DNA of 64,000 nt from an uncultured Flavobacteriaceae bacterium (GTDB lineage: Bacteria; Bacteroidota; Bacteroidia; Flavobacteriales; Flavobacteriaceae). The translations under genes were made by a program, and so were the position numbers. The notes under the pieces are model-generated. The model was not told the origin of the DNA. It saw nothing but the letters and a program-made list of their open reading frames with translations, and searched no databases. Shown here piece by piece: positions 36,515-46,040 of this stretch (positions within the stretch are counted from its first letter, which is position 1; each line of letters begins with the position of its first letter). The stretch is from contig CANNBV010000003.1 in NCBI GenBank assembly GCA_947502975.1, positions 310,001 to 374,000 of the forward strand, written 5' to 3'.

Positions 36515-37324
36515 ATGAACTTAAAACATTTACTCCTACTTATTTTTTGTGTCGGATTATTTAATTGTGAAACAGAATCTACAGATCCACTCGAGCCAGA
36601 AATGGAAACAGATAACACATTGATAAAACGAATAGTTTTTAATGAGGGAACTAGTGATGAATATACTGAGGTTTATAGCTATACAGATGGCAATAAATTA
36701 ATGAGCGTTGATGATGGTTTTGGTTTTAAAAATGAATTCACTTACGATGGTGATTTTTTAGTAAAGGATAATGCATTTATTAATGGTGAGTTAGCTGCTT
36801 CTGTAGATATAGTATATAATTCTGATGAAAAAATTGCCTCATATACTGAAACTTTTTTCGAACCCTCTGGATTAGATGATCGTAAATTCAGAAATGATTT
36901 TACATACAATAATGATGGGACTTTAACCAATAAACATTATGTGAATTTCTCTAATTCTGGATTTGAATTAGATTATACTGAAACAATCATTTTAGATGGG
37001 AATGGAAAAAACATAATAGAAATATCTGATAATGATGATTATAAAGTATCTTATACTTACGATGATAAGAATAATGCTTTCAAAAACATCCATGCTATAG
37101 AGGTTTTAAATATCTTAGGTGAAAATGAATTTGGTGCAATAATTTATGGAAACACAAATAATATAATTAGTCTCGTAGAGAACGGGACTCCTGGGAGTGG
37201 TCTTTATAATGATAAGTATGAATACACATATAATGAAAACAATTACCCTAAAACATGCATTTATAAATCGAGTTATGATGGTGTTCCTGAAGATATTGAA
37301 ACATTAACATTCTACTACGAATAA
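36515..37324 (+). CDS. hypothetical lipoprotein, paralogue B
   Basis: A 269-residue lipoprotein with lipobox LFNC (Cys18) and an acidic linker (ETESTDPLEPEMETD). The repetitive beta-rich body is the same as in the preceding gene, from which it probably arose by tandem duplication. Conserved blocks include TLIKRIVFNEGTSDEYTEV, SYTDGNKLMSVDD and NIHAIEVLNILGENEFG. It starts 75 bases after paralogue A and ends before a strong terminator, so the pair is probably one transcript. Function unknown. Confidence 0.65.
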   Translation: MNLKHLLLLIFCVGLFNCETESTDPLEPEMETDNTLIKRIVFNEGTSDEYTEVYSYTDGNKLMSVDDGFGFKNEFTYDGDFLVKDNAFINGELAASVDIVYNSDEKIASYTETFFEPSGLDDRKFRNDFTYNNDGTLTNKHYVNFSNSGFELDYTETIILDGNGKNIIEISDNDDYKVSYTYDDKNNAFKNIHAIEVLNILGENEFGAIIYGNTNNIISLVENGTPGSGLYNDKYEYTYNENNYPKTCIYKSSYDGVPEDIETLTFYYE

Positions 37325-37341
37325 AACTATATTATTTAGAT

Positions 37342-37376
37342 AAAAAAGACTATCTGTTTTGGGTAGTCTTTTTTTA
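37342..37376 (+). terminator. bidirectional terminator between lipoprotein B and rhomboid genes
   Basis: AAAAAAGACTA (37342-37352) and TAGTCTTTTTT (37364-37374) form an 11-bp perfect stem with an A-run and a T-run. It lies between convergent genes and can serve both strands. Confidence 0.9.
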
Positions 37377-37377
37377 T

Positions 37378-38049
37378 TTAAATCTTTCCCATTCTCTGCA
37401 AAACAAAAAGCACAACAATTGGTATTGCAAGAATTGCAACCATCAAAAGGTTTGTTTGCAAAATAGAAGGCACTAATATAAGCGTGATTAGATATCCTCC
37501 TACCGCACCACCAAAATGTGCATCGTGACCAATATTCCCAATGCGTTTTTTCATACCATAGATAGAGTATAATAAATAAGCAATCCCTAAAACAAAACCT
37601 GGAATTCCTAAATCTACATCACCAATTCTAGAAGGTAGAAACAGAAAATAATAATCACGTTCTGGTCGCAATAAAATAGCTGAATATAAGATACCTGTAA
37701 CTGCTCCACTAGCACCAACTGCACTGTAATGATATTCATCTTTATGAAAATATAATGACAGCAAATTACCTGCTAATAAACTACCAATATAAACTATAAA
37801 GAAGTTGAATTTGCCAATATCAAAAATTACTAAATCTGAAAATAAGTATAGGGCAAACATATTGAAAAAGAGATGGGCTGGGTCTGCATGCAAAAATCCA
37901 GAACTAAACATTCTTATTTGCTCCCCACGACGAATGGCACCAACATTAAACTTATATTTCTCAAAAAAACCAAAATCATTGAAGCCTTTATATGAAATCA
38001 ACACATTGGCTGCAATTATAACAACCGTAATAATATCTAAATTACCCAT
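37378..38049 (-). CDS. rhomboid family intramembrane serine protease
   Basis: A 223-residue integral membrane protease with six or so hydrophobic segments. Diagnostic elements are HADPAHLFFNMFALYLF (loop and helix 2), the nucleophile in YSAVGASGAVTG (GASG), and the catalytic His in the helix beginning HDAHFGGAVGGYL. It cleaves single-pass membrane proteins within the bilayer, and its substrates here are unknown. It is divergent from the acyltransferase gene, with 62 bases between the two starts. Confidence 0.9.
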   Translation of the reverse strand: MGNLDIITVVIIAANVLISYKGFNDFGFFEKYKFNVGAIRRGEQIRMFSSGFLHADPAHLFFNMFALYLFSDLVIFDIGKFNFFIVYIGSLLAGNLLSLYFHKDEYHYSAVGASGAVTGILYSAILLRPERDYYFLFLPSRIGDVDLGIPGFVLGIAYLLYSIYGMKKRIGNIGHDAHFGGAVGGYLITLILVPSILQTNLLMVAILAIPIVVLFVLQRMGKI

Positions 38050-38079
38050 AAGGTAGAAATGTTTAAAACCAAATTAATC

Positions 38080-38087
38080 TATATTTG
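38080..38087 (+). promoter_or_regulatory. acyltransferase promoter -7 element
   Basis: TATATTTG matches TAnnTTTG, 24 bases before the ATG at 38112, inside the 62-base gap between divergent genes. No -33 TTG is found at the usual spacing. Confidence 0.5.
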
Positions 38088-38111
38088 CGTTTACAAATCT
38101 AAAACTTATAA

Positions 38112-38993
38112 ATGCATTTTCTAGCGTATATTCTACTTTATCCTGTTTTATATCTTATTTCTATTCTTCCGTTTAGGCTATTATATGTGGTTTCTGATAT
38201 ACTATACCTGTTAATATATCGCATCTTTGGTTACAGAAAAAAGGTAGTTTCCAACAACTTAAACTTGGTGTTTCCAAATAAATCTTCAGCAGAAATTAAA
38301 CGCATCACCAAGGTGTTTTATCGCCATTTATGTGATATGATTGTTGAGTCGATTAAATCTCTAACAATTTCTGAAAGTGAAATGAGAAAACGCTATAAGT
38401 TTACAAACGTAGAAGTAGTGCAAGATATTGAGAATCAGAATAGAAGTATGATTTTGATGTGTGCGCATTATGGTAGTTGGGAATGGATTTTTATACTTCA
38501 AACGTATGTGAAATCAAGAGGGAATGCCGTTTATAAGCAATTAGCTAATAAATATTTTGATAGACTAGTTAAGCGCATTAGAGCAAAATATAATAGTTAT
38601 TTGGTGACAACTAAAGACATTATCCCAACATTAATTAAAGAAAAGCGAGAAGGTATTTTATCAATAAACGGTTTTGTGTCAGACCAATCACCAAAACTCA
38701 ATAAAGCATTTCATTGGAACGAATTTATGGGAGTTAAAGTACCTGTACATACTGGAGCAGAAATGCTAGCAAAAAAACTAGATATGGCAGTGGTTTTCTT
38801 CAAAGTTAAAAAAGTGAAGCGCGGGTATTACGAAACTACTTTTGAAACCATCACACTCAATCCAAAAGAGTATGAAGATTATCAAATTACTGACATCTTT
38901 TTAAAATTGGTTGAAAACCAAATTAATGAAGCTCCTGAATATTATTTATGGACGCATAAACGATGGAAGCATAAAGACAAAGCCCCAAAGTAA
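38112..38993 (+). CDS. LpxL/HtrB-like lysophospholipid or lipid A acyltransferase
   Basis: A 293-residue inner-membrane acyltransferase with an N-terminal hydrophobic anchor (about 5-37). The catalytic H-x4-E/D motif is HYGSWE in MCAHYGSWEWIF. The second conserved block is SDQSPKLNKAFHWNEFMGVKVPV. The family transfers secondary acyl chains onto lipid A. Flavobacteria make lipid A with few acyl chains, so a role with another lysolipid is also possible. Its stop is 7 bases from the convergent sulfatase stop. Confidence 0.85.
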   Translation: MHFLAYILLYPVLYLISILPFRLLYVVSDILYLLIYRIFGYRKKVVSNNLNLVFPNKSSAEIKRITKVFYRHLCDMIVESIKSLTISESEMRKRYKFTNVEVVQDIENQNRSMILMCAHYGSWEWIFILQTYVKSRGNAVYKQLANKYFDRLVKRIRAKYNSYLVTTKDIIPTLIKEKREGILSINGFVSDQSPKLNKAFHWNEFMGVKVPVHTGAEMLAKKLDMAVVFFKVKKVKRGYYETTFETITLNPKEYEDYQITDIFLKLVENQINEAPEYYLWTHKRWKHKDKAPK

Positions 38994-39000
38994 TTACAGG

Positions 39001-40521
39001 CTATTCTTTGAAATCTGGATTAATCAAAACTCTGCCTTCTTCCATAGCTTTCATATATTCTGCTTTTGAAGGTCGTGGACGAATTCTATATTTTGTAGGT
39101 AAACCCGTTTCTCTATAAAAATCATCTGGCGTTCTTTGTTTTGGTAAAAAATCGTTACTACTACTTCTTGTTTTTTCTAAACGCGCTCGCATTTCATTTA
39201 AAACTTCAATATAATCTGCGTTAAAAGCTAGGTTATTAAGTTCAAAAGGATCTGCAACAATATCAAATAATTCTTCTTTATCCCTAGGCTTTTTAAAACA
39301 TTTCATTTGAGCTTCGGTAAGGTTTCCTTTTTTATACTCTTGCAACATACTCTGCCAGCTACGTCCACGATTAACATCTGCAGATGGTGTATCGGGAAGA
39401 TCATCATAAAAATTCTTTACATATTTAAATGATTTTGTTCTGACTGCTCTGGTATAATCTTCGTAATCATGAAAATGATCTTCTGCATAAATTTGATCTC
39501 TTATTGTTTTTGAAGTATCCATTAACATTTCAGAAAAGTCAAAACCTTCAAACTCTGGGAGTACCTTTAAACCCGCAACACTCATAAATGTTGGTGCAAT
39601 ATCAACAGAGCTTATAAGGTTATTATTAACGGTACCCGATTTTATTTTAGCAGGCCATTTAATAATCCACGGTGTTTTTATACCTCCATCATACAATGTT
39701 GTTTTATCTCGGGGAAACGCTCTACCATTATCAGCTATAAAAAGTATAATTGTATTGTCAGAAATACCTTGAGCATCTAATTCTGCTACTACTTTTCCAA
39801 TATAATCGTCCATTCTTGTAATCTCATCGTAGTATAGACTATAATCCTTTTTTACTAAATCTGTACCTGGTACATAAGGTGGCAACACTACATCATCTTC
39901 AGTATGAACTTTTGGACAACTATTATCATCATAAAAAGGGCGATGTGCATCAAAAGAAGCCAACCATGTGAAAAATGGCTTGTCTTTTGGGCGTTCTTGT
40001 AGTAGTTGAATCCATTCGTCACAACCGCTTCCATCTCCTTTTAATCGTCTATCTAATCCTATTGGAGCATCAATCCATTGCATTTCATGTAGAACATCAA
40101 AATCATCTCTTACAGGATCACCCATATGGTATTTCCCCGCTAGACCTGTCCAATATCCTGCAGCTTTTAATTGCTGTACAAAGGTTTTTTTATAATCAGG
40201 TAATGGCCATGACAATTGCTCTGCGTCTGTATTATGAGGGTAAAGCCCAGAAATAATACTTGTTCTACTTGGGCTACAAGAACTAGTAGTTAAGAATGCT
40301 TCAGTAAAACGCATACCATCACTGGCAAGTTTATCTAAATTTGGTGTCTTCACGTTCGGGTGTCCATAGGCACCAATATCACTCCAACTAACATCGTCTG
40401 CTATTATAAAAACAATGTTTGGTTTTTCACTATTATAAACCCTTTCTTGTTTTTCTTTATTTTCAGATTTACATGATATTAAAAATAATAATGAAAAGAA
40501 AATGATGTATTTAGATGGCAT
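39001..40521 (-). CDS. lipoprotein sulfatase (formylglycine, Cys-type)
   Basis: A 506-residue arylsulfatase-family enzyme carried as a lipoprotein (lipobox LISC, Cys17). The metal site opens with NIVFIIADDVSWSDIGAYG. The active-site motif is CSPSR (82-86), in which Cys82 would be converted to formylglycine. Further elements are AGKYHMGDP, FIADNGRAFPRDKTTLYDGG and KWPAKIKSG. The organisation resembles heparan N-sulfatase-like and other polysaccharide sulfatases, and the sulfated substrate cannot be named. It requires an anaerobic or FGE-type maturase encoded elsewhere. No SusC/D pair adjoins, so it is an isolated sulfatase. Confidence 0.9.
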   Translation of the reverse strand: MPSKYIIFFSLLFLISCKSENKEKQERVYNSEKPNIVFIIADDVSWSDIGAYGHPNVKTPNLDKLASDGMRFTEAFLTTSSCSPSRTSIISGLYPHNTDAEQLSWPLPDYKKTFVQQLKAAGYWTGLAGKYHMGDPVRDDFDVLHEMQWIDAPIGLDRRLKGDGSGCDEWIQLLQERPKDKPFFTWLASFDAHRPFYDDNSCPKVHTEDDVVLPPYVPGTDLVKKDYSLYYDEITRMDDYIGKVVAELDAQGISDNTIILFIADNGRAFPRDKTTLYDGGIKTPWIIKWPAKIKSGTVNNNLISSVDIAPTFMSVAGLKVLPEFEGFDFSEMLMDTSKTIRDQIYAEDHFHDYEDYTRAVRTKSFKYVKNFYDDLPDTPSADVNRGRSWQSMLQEYKKGNLTEAQMKCFKKPRDKEELFDIVADPFELNNLAFNADYIEVLNEMRARLEKTRSSSNDFLPKQRTPDDFYRETGLPTKYRIRPRPSKAEYMKAMEEGRVLINPDFKE

Positions 40522-40641
40522 AATATTATGATTAGTTTTGAGTAATGCCCTAAACTACTCATTTTAACCAAAAGAAAATTAGCCCAATGGAAAATTGATT
40601 AAAGTATACGTATTCTTGATATTAGATTACCAAATATAATA

Positions 40642-42033
40642 TTACAAACTCTTAGCAATTGCCCCAATCTCCTCAATAAACTTATCGGCTAAACCATCTG
40701 CTTCCTCTTGAGATTTGGCCTCAGTGTAAATTCTAATAATAGGCTCTGTATTACTTTTGCGAAGGTGAACCCAACTTTCAGAAAAGTCAATTTTCACACC
40801 ATCAATTGTAGTCAACTGCTCATTTTGATAGCGCTCTTCCATAGCCTTTAAAATGCCATCAACATCTAAGTCTGGCGTTAGTTGAATTTTCTTTTTACTC
40901 ATAAAATAGTTAGGGTAGGTTTTTCTGAGTTCGCTAACAGTCATACCTTTTTCTGCTAATAAACTCAAAAATAACGCGATACCTACCAAAGCATCACGAC
41001 CGTAATGCAATTCTGGGTAGATAATTCCACCATTACCTTCACCTCCAATAACCACTTTATTCTTCTTCATCAATTTTACAACATTCACCTCACCTACTGC
41101 AGAGGCTTCATACATACCCCCATGTTTTTCAGTAACATCACGTAAAGCTCGTGTAGAACTCATATTACTCACGGTATTTCCAGGATTATGACTCAACACA
41201 TAATCGGCACAAGCCACTAGAGTATACTCCTCACCAAACATATCGCCGTTTTCATCCATAAACGCTAAACGGTCAACATCAGGATCTACAACAATACCAA
41301 AATCTGCTTTATGCTTTTTCACAGCATCAGACAAATCTGTTAAGTGTTCTTTTAAAGGTTCAGGATTATGTGGAAAATGACCGTTAGGTTCACAATATAA
41401 TTTCACAACATCAACACCTAAACGCTCTAATAATAAAGGAATTACAATACCCCCAGTAGAATTCACACCGTCAACCACAACTTTAAAGTGCTCAGCTTCT
41501 ATGGCTTTTACATTAACTAACGGTAAATCTAAAACTTCAATAATATGTAAGTCGAAATATGCCTTATTCTTGGTTATTTTACCCAAACTATCAACATCTG
41601 CAAATTCAATAGTATTATCTTCTGCCAATTCTAGAATTTTAGCACCTTCTTCTGCATCTAAAAACTCCCCTTTTTCATTTAAGAGTTTCAAGGCGTTCCA
41701 CTGTTTTGGATTATGACTGGCAGTTAAAATAATGCCTCCATCTGCATGTTCCATTGGTACAGCAACCTCCACTGTAGGCGTGGTAGACAAACCTAAATCA
41801 ACTACATGAATGCCTTGACCTACTAAAGTTTGCATTACTAAAGTTTGAATCATCTTACCAGAAATTCTAGCATCTCGTCCAACTACAACCTTGTAATTTT
41901 CTTTATTTCTATTTTGTTTTAACCATGCGCCATATGCAGCTGCAAATTTAACTGCATCAATTGGCGTAAGGTTTTCGCCTACGCTTCCTCCAATGGTTCC
42001 TCTAATTCCTGATATAGATTTTATAAGTGTCAT
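40642..42033 (-). CDS. glmM: phosphoglucosamine mutase
   Basis: A 463-residue alpha-D-phosphohexomutase. It has the phosphorylated serine in TASHNPKQWNALK (Ser106), the metal loop DPDVDRLAF, the sugar-binding GEGNGGIIYPELHYGRDA and the phosphate-binding RKSNTEPIIRIY. GlmM converts glucosamine-6-phosphate to glucosamine-1-phosphate for UDP-GlcNAc, feeding peptidoglycan and lipid A. The sequence also resembles phosphomannomutases, but the length and motif set favour GlmM. It is preceded by a TATATTTG -7 element. Confidence 0.88.
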   Translation of the reverse strand: MTLIKSISGIRGTIGGSVGENLTPIDAVKFAAAYGAWLKQNRNKENYKVVVGRDARISGKMIQTLVMQTLVGQGIHVVDLGLSTTPTVEVAVPMEHADGGIILTASHNPKQWNALKLLNEKGEFLDAEEGAKILELAEDNTIEFADVDSLGKITKNKAYFDLHIIEVLDLPLVNVKAIEAEHFKVVVDGVNSTGGIVIPLLLERLGVDVVKLYCEPNGHFPHNPEPLKEHLTDLSDAVKKHKADFGIVVDPDVDRLAFMDENGDMFGEEYTLVACADYVLSHNPGNTVSNMSSTRALRDVTEKHGGMYEASAVGEVNVVKLMKKNKVVIGGEGNGGIIYPELHYGRDALVGIALFLSLLAEKGMTVSELRKTYPNYFMSKKKIQLTPDLDVDGILKAMEERYQNEQLTTIDGVKIDFSESWVHLRKSNTEPIIRIYTEAKSQEEADGLADKFIEEIGAIAKSL

Positions 42034-42056
42034 AGTGATATTTTCAATTTAAAACG

Positions 42057-42064
42057 CAAATATA
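42057..42064 (-). promoter_or_regulatory. glmM promoter -7 element
   Basis: On the minus strand TATATTTG matches TAnnTTTG, 24 bases before the glmM ATG, in the gap between divergent genes. No matching -33 TTG was found. Confidence 0.5.
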
Positions 42065-42111
42065 CAGTTTCAAAATTGTATTTCTTAGACTGTAATTTGT
42101 AAATTTCACGA

Positions 42112-42708
42112 ATGAACTACTTAGCGCATATTTATCTCTCGGGAGATAATGATTTAGTTACTATCGGAAACTTTATCGCAGACGGCATTAAAGGGAAGCA
42201 GTATAAAAAATACGATAGAGATATTCAAATAGGTATACTATTGCATCGCCATATTGATACATTTACGGATGCACATAAAACTGTAAGACTCAGCACTAAG
42301 CGATTACATGAAAAATACAGTCATTATTCTGGAATCATTGTAGATATTTTATATGACCATTTCTTAGCAAAAAACTGGGACACTTATAGTAATACTCCTT
42401 TGGCTGAATATGTAGAGCAATTTTACACTTCACTTGAAGAATATTATGAAGTTTTACCTGCTCGAATTCAAAAAATGATGCCATACATGATGACCGACAA
42501 TTGGCTTTTGAGTTACGCATCGATTGACGGTATTGCCAAGGTGTTATCTGGTATGAATAGAAGGACAAAAAACAGATCTGGAATGGATGAAGCAGTAAAT
42601 GAATTAGAAGAGTTTTACAATGAATTTGAAGACGAGTTTACTAGCTTTTTTGACGAACTTATAGCATCTTCAAATAAAAAAATAATAGAGCTAAATAAGA
42701 TGATATGA
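42112..42708 (+). CDS. acpH: acyl carrier protein phosphodiesterase (AcpH-like)
   Basis: A 198-residue cytoplasmic HD-like phosphodiesterase. The N-terminus MNYLAHIYLSG and the block NFIADGIKGKQY, followed by GILLHRHIDTFTDAH, are the AcpH signatures. The enzyme removes the 4'-phosphopantetheine arm from acyl carrier protein. Length matches the E. coli protein. It overlaps the following gamma-glutamyltransferase gene by four bases (ATGA), so the two are translationally coupled although their reactions are unrelated. Confidence 0.88.
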   Translation: MNYLAHIYLSGDNDLVTIGNFIADGIKGKQYKKYDRDIQIGILLHRHIDTFTDAHKTVRLSTKRLHEKYSHYSGIIVDILYDHFLAKNWDTYSNTPLAEYVEQFYTSLEEYYEVLPARIQKMMPYMMTDNWLLSYASIDGIAKVLSGMNRRTKNRSGMDEAVNELEEFYNEFEDEFTSFFDELIASSNKKIIELNKMI

Positions 42709-44405
42709 CAAAACCTTACCATTACAGTTTAGCATTGCTATGTTTATTTTTCTCTTGCAAACAAGAACTACAGCAAAACGTAAATAATCGTAGAGGCGTA
42801 ATAGCAGAAAATGCAATGGTAGTTTCTGCTAGAGTCGAAGCTTCTATGATTGGGGCAGATATAATGAAGCAAGGCGGTAATGCTTTTGATGCCATGGTTG
42901 CAACAGAACTCGCACTAGCTGTATCTTATCCAGTAGCTGGTAATCTTGGAGGTGGCGGGTTTATGGTTTACAGAACTTTCGATGGTGCAATAGGATCTTT
43001 AGATTATAGAGAAAAGGCTCCTTTAGCGGCTACAAGAGACATGTATTTGGATCAAAACAACAATATTATACCTAAAAAAAGTACTTTAGGAGCAATGTCT
43101 ATTGGTGTTCCTGGTACGGTTGCCGGTGTGTTTGAAGTCCACAAAAAATTTGGGAAATTACCTATTGAAAACATATTAAAACCAGTTATTGAACTCGCGA
43201 AAAATGGTGTAGTAGTTACAAACAAACAGGAAAAAAGGATAAAACGGCATCAACCTTCATTCAAAATAGTAAATAAAGGAACTATTGTTTATGATAAACA
43301 TTGGAAAGCCGGTGACATCATGACTAATGCTCCATTAGCCAATACTCTTGAACGTCTTTTAGAAAATGGACGGGATGAATTTTACAAAGGAGAAACTGCA
43401 AAAAAAATTGTACGATTTATTCAAGATAATGGTGGTATTATCACCGAAGAAGATTTGGCAAATTATGAAGCAAAATGGCGCACACCTGTTACATTTACCT
43501 ATGATGATTTAAAGGTTATTTCAATGGGACCACCATCTAGTGGCGGCATTTGTCTAGGTCAAATCATGACTATGCTAGAACCCTTTCATCTGGATGAATA
43601 TGGACATAATGCCTTAAAAACAATTCAAGCCATAACTGAAGCAGAAAGGCGTGCGTATGCAGACAGAAGTTTTTATTTAGGAGATCCAGATTTTGTTAAA
43701 ATCCCCTTAAGTATTTTGCTGAATAAATCATATTTGAGTGGTAGAATGCGAAATTTTTCTTTTGAAAAACCAACATCTTCAGAAGCCTTATCTCATGGTA
43801 ATATTGAGATTAATGAAAGTATGGAAACAACACACTATTCTATAGTTGATCAGTTTGGAAACGCCGTTGCTGTAACTACTACTTTGAATGGTGCATATGG
43901 CTCTAAACTATATTCTCAAGAATTAGGATTCTTTTTTAATAATGAAATGGATGATTTTAGTAGCAAACCAGGCAGTCCAAATATGTTTGGTTTAATTGGA
44001 GGAGAAGCCAATAGTATAGCGCCAGAAAAACGTATGCTAAGTTCTATGACACCAACAATTATAGAAAAAAACGGTGCCTTATTTATGGTTGTAGGGACTC
44101 CAGGTGGCTCAACAATAATTACATCTGTATTACAAACAATTTTAAATATCCATGAGTTTAATATGACAATGCAAGAAGCTGTAGATGCGCCCAGATTTCA
44201 TCATCAATGGCTTCCAGATCATATTTTGTTAGAGCCAAATGCTTTTGATTCAAACCTAAAAAATGAATTAGAAAATTTAGGATATCCGATAGTTGAACGT
44301 GAATCAACGATTCTAGGCAAAGTCGATGGAATACTTATTTTAGATGACAAGATGTTAGAGGGTGGTGCAGATCATCGAGGGGATGATACGGCCATCGGTT
44401 TTTAG
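42705..44405 (+). CDS. ggt: gamma-glutamyltransferase (lipoprotein)
   Basis: A 566-residue Ntn-hydrolase that cleaves gamma-glutamyl bonds such as those of glutathione. The N-terminal signal ends in a lipobox (FFSC, Cys18). The precursor should self-cleave before Thr375 in ESMETTHYSIVD to give large and small subunits. Other conserved elements are GNAFDAMVAT, GNLGGGGFMVYR (substrate loop), EAERRAYADRS and GTPGGSTIITS. Length is normal. It is coupled to acpH by a 4-base overlap. Confidence 0.93.
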   Translation: MTKPYHYSLALLCLFFSCKQELQQNVNNRRGVIAENAMVVSARVEASMIGADIMKQGGNAFDAMVATELALAVSYPVAGNLGGGGFMVYRTFDGAIGSLDYREKAPLAATRDMYLDQNNNIIPKKSTLGAMSIGVPGTVAGVFEVHKKFGKLPIENILKPVIELAKNGVVVTNKQEKRIKRHQPSFKIVNKGTIVYDKHWKAGDIMTNAPLANTLERLLENGRDEFYKGETAKKIVRFIQDNGGIITEEDLANYEAKWRTPVTFTYDDLKVISMGPPSSGGICLGQIMTMLEPFHLDEYGHNALKTIQAITEAERRAYADRSFYLGDPDFVKIPLSILLNKSYLSGRMRNFSFEKPTSSEALSHGNIEINESMETTHYSIVDQFGNAVAVTTTLNGAYGSKLYSQELGFFFNNEMDDFSSKPGSPNMFGLIGGEANSIAPEKRMLSSMTPTIIEKNGALFMVVGTPGGSTIITSVLQTILNIHEFNMTMQEAVDAPRFHHQWLPDHILLEPNAFDSNLKNELENLGYPIVERESTILGKVDGILILDDKMLEGGADHRGDDTAIGF

Positions 44406-44475
44406 TAGTTATATTTCTGTAACTCAATGATATTTGATACTTTAGACCCGTAGAGCCTCAAACTACCTTTATATA

Positions 44476-45174
44476 ATGAAACTGAAAAAACCAATAAAAC
44501 TCATCTTTGGAGTTGTTATATTTATAACACTCCCCAGCCTCCTCTTTTTCGGTTTTTTATACTATAAACACCATCAAGAGTTACCTTCTGGAACTGAAGG
44601 AAAGACAGCCGATGATTTAGCAACTAAAATGTTAGTTGCATTAAATTATGAAGCTTACACAAGTACAGACTACATTGAGTGGACTTTTAAAAATAAGCGT
44701 CACTATAAATGGGAAAAAACAAAAAATACCTGTGAAGTATTTTGGAAAGATTACAAAATAAGACTCGATTTAGTTGATCATACCGAAAGTAAAGCATTTG
44801 TTCATGGATTTACTATTGAAGGTGAGATGGGTAAAGATTTAGTGAATGAGGCTAAGGATTATTTTGACAAGGATATATTTTGGCTTATTGCCCCTTTTCA
44901 AGCCTTTGACAAAGGTGTATCTAGAAAACTTGTAGTATTGCCAAATAGTGAAAATGGACTTCTTATTACTTACAGCAATAATAATTCATACTTATGGCAT
45001 TTCGATGATTCAGGAAAGCCTAAAAGTTTTAACATGTGGGATTCCAAAACCCCAATAGATGGTTTATCAGCCACATGGAGTGACTGGCAAATAGCAGAAA
45101 CAGGGGTAAAACTTCCTAAGTTTCACAAAGTACTGTTCTTTGGTATTGAGTTATCAGATATTAAAACGGATTAA
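44476..45174 (+). CDS. hypothetical protein with N-terminal membrane anchor
   Basis: A 232-residue protein with one N-terminal hydrophobic segment (about 8-29). The periplasmic part is rich in Trp and aromatic residues (YIEWTFKNKRHYKWE, WKDYKIRLDLVDH, DIFWLIAPFQAFDKG). The spaced Trp/Tyr and alternating strands suggest an all-beta lipoprotein-carrier-like fold similar to LolA/DUF-type proteins, but I do not recognise a family with confidence. It begins 70 bases after ggt on the same strand. Confidence 0.6.
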   Translation: MKLKKPIKLIFGVVIFITLPSLLFFGFLYYKHHQELPSGTEGKTADDLATKMLVALNYEAYTSTDYIEWTFKNKRHYKWEKTKNTCEVFWKDYKIRLDLVDHTESKAFVHGFTIEGEMGKDLVNEAKDYFDKDIFWLIAPFQAFDKGVSRKLVVLPNSENGLLITYSNNNSYLWHFDDSGKPKSFNMWDSKTPIDGLSATWSDWQIAETGVKLPKFHKVLFFGIELSDIKTD

Positions 45175-45480
45175 AAGCTCCTTTTTTAATTATAAACTCT
45201 TAAAATACTGTTAAAGTTTAATTTTTAACTAATTTTCAAGTACCCTTAAAATCTAAGGGGTATCTGTATAAAAATCATACAATTTACTGCAATCAATATA
45301 GAGATTTACGCCTATAAAAATAACCATTAATAATAGTAATAAAATTGCCCCTTAAAGATTGAGGGTAAATTGATTTTTAGTGTTTTTTGGGGATTGTTAA
45401 GAAGCTCTAAATATAGTTGACATGTATATGTTTTAGGTCGTATATTAGAGGAAAAGTGTCTAATTAAAACCAGAATCATC
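45175..45480. other. 306-base gap with two similar CCCTTA hairpins
   Basis: No gene was found in this gap. It contains a perfect 6-bp hairpin CCCTTA/TAAGGG (45243-45259) and a second similar one, CCCTTAA/TTGAGGG with one G-T pair (45349-45365). The two are about 106 bases apart. Neither has a T-run, so they are not ordinary terminators. They could be operator-like sites or RNA hairpins in a long leader for the small secreted protein gene at 45481. No TAnnTTTG element was found. Confidence 0.4.
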
Positions 45481-45894
45481 ATGAAAAAACTAGTCTTAGC
45501 AATGTTATTAGTATTTGGATTTCATTTGACAACTTATTCTCAAGATAAGATATCCAGACCCGAAGTTGGAGATATTCTAATGGTGAATGCTCCAAATGGA
45601 ACATATTATAATCATGTATACTTTCCGAAATTAAACTTTTTAGTGAAAAGAGGAAAAATAGCCAATTATAAGAGTGTACACAATACGATGGTCATAGTTA
45701 AAGACGTAACTGATAAAAATGGCAATTTGTATATCACACTATCTCCTAAAGATGGCTCTAAGTTTTTTGACTATGTCTCTAAAGTAAATGCTAATTACTA
45801 TAAGTCGATTGCATCCGGAGAGTTAAGCACCATCAATAGCGAATACAATAAAACAAAAAAACAAGGAGATATTGCTTTATTAAAAATAGAATAA
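45481..45894 (+). CDS. small secreted hypothetical protein
   Basis: A 137-residue protein with a clear signal peptide (residues 1-20, ending TYSQ). The mature part is basic, with strands such as GDILMVNAPNG, HVYFPKLNFLVKRG and NLYITLSPKDG, ending in a Lys-rich helix. It has no cysteines and no known motif. It is transcribed alone, between a 306-base upstream gap and a strong terminator. Function unknown. Confidence 0.6.
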   Translation: MKKLVLAMLLVFGFHLTTYSQDKISRPEVGDILMVNAPNGTYYNHVYFPKLNFLVKRGKIANYKSVHNTMVIVKDVTDKNGNLYITLSPKDGSKFFDYVSKVNANYYKSIASGELSTINSEYNKTKKQGDIALLKIE

Positions 45895-45918
45895 CAACAT
45901 ATACCTCTTCAACTCCTA

Positions 45919-45948
45919 AAAACCCAGACTAAAATCTGGGTTTTCTTT
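45919..45948 (+). terminator. rho-independent terminator
   Basis: AAAACCCAGA (45919-45928) pairs with TCTGGGTTTT (45935-45944) in a 10-bp perfect stem with a 6-base loop. It is followed by CTTT, 24 bases after the small secreted protein gene. Confidence 0.9.
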
Positions 45949-46040
45949 ATTAAAACCCCTAGAGACTTTAACGCTTTTATAACATCACTCCAACTTCATT
46001 TTTAACATCAAAAAACGTAACTTCGCAACTTTGCATTGCT

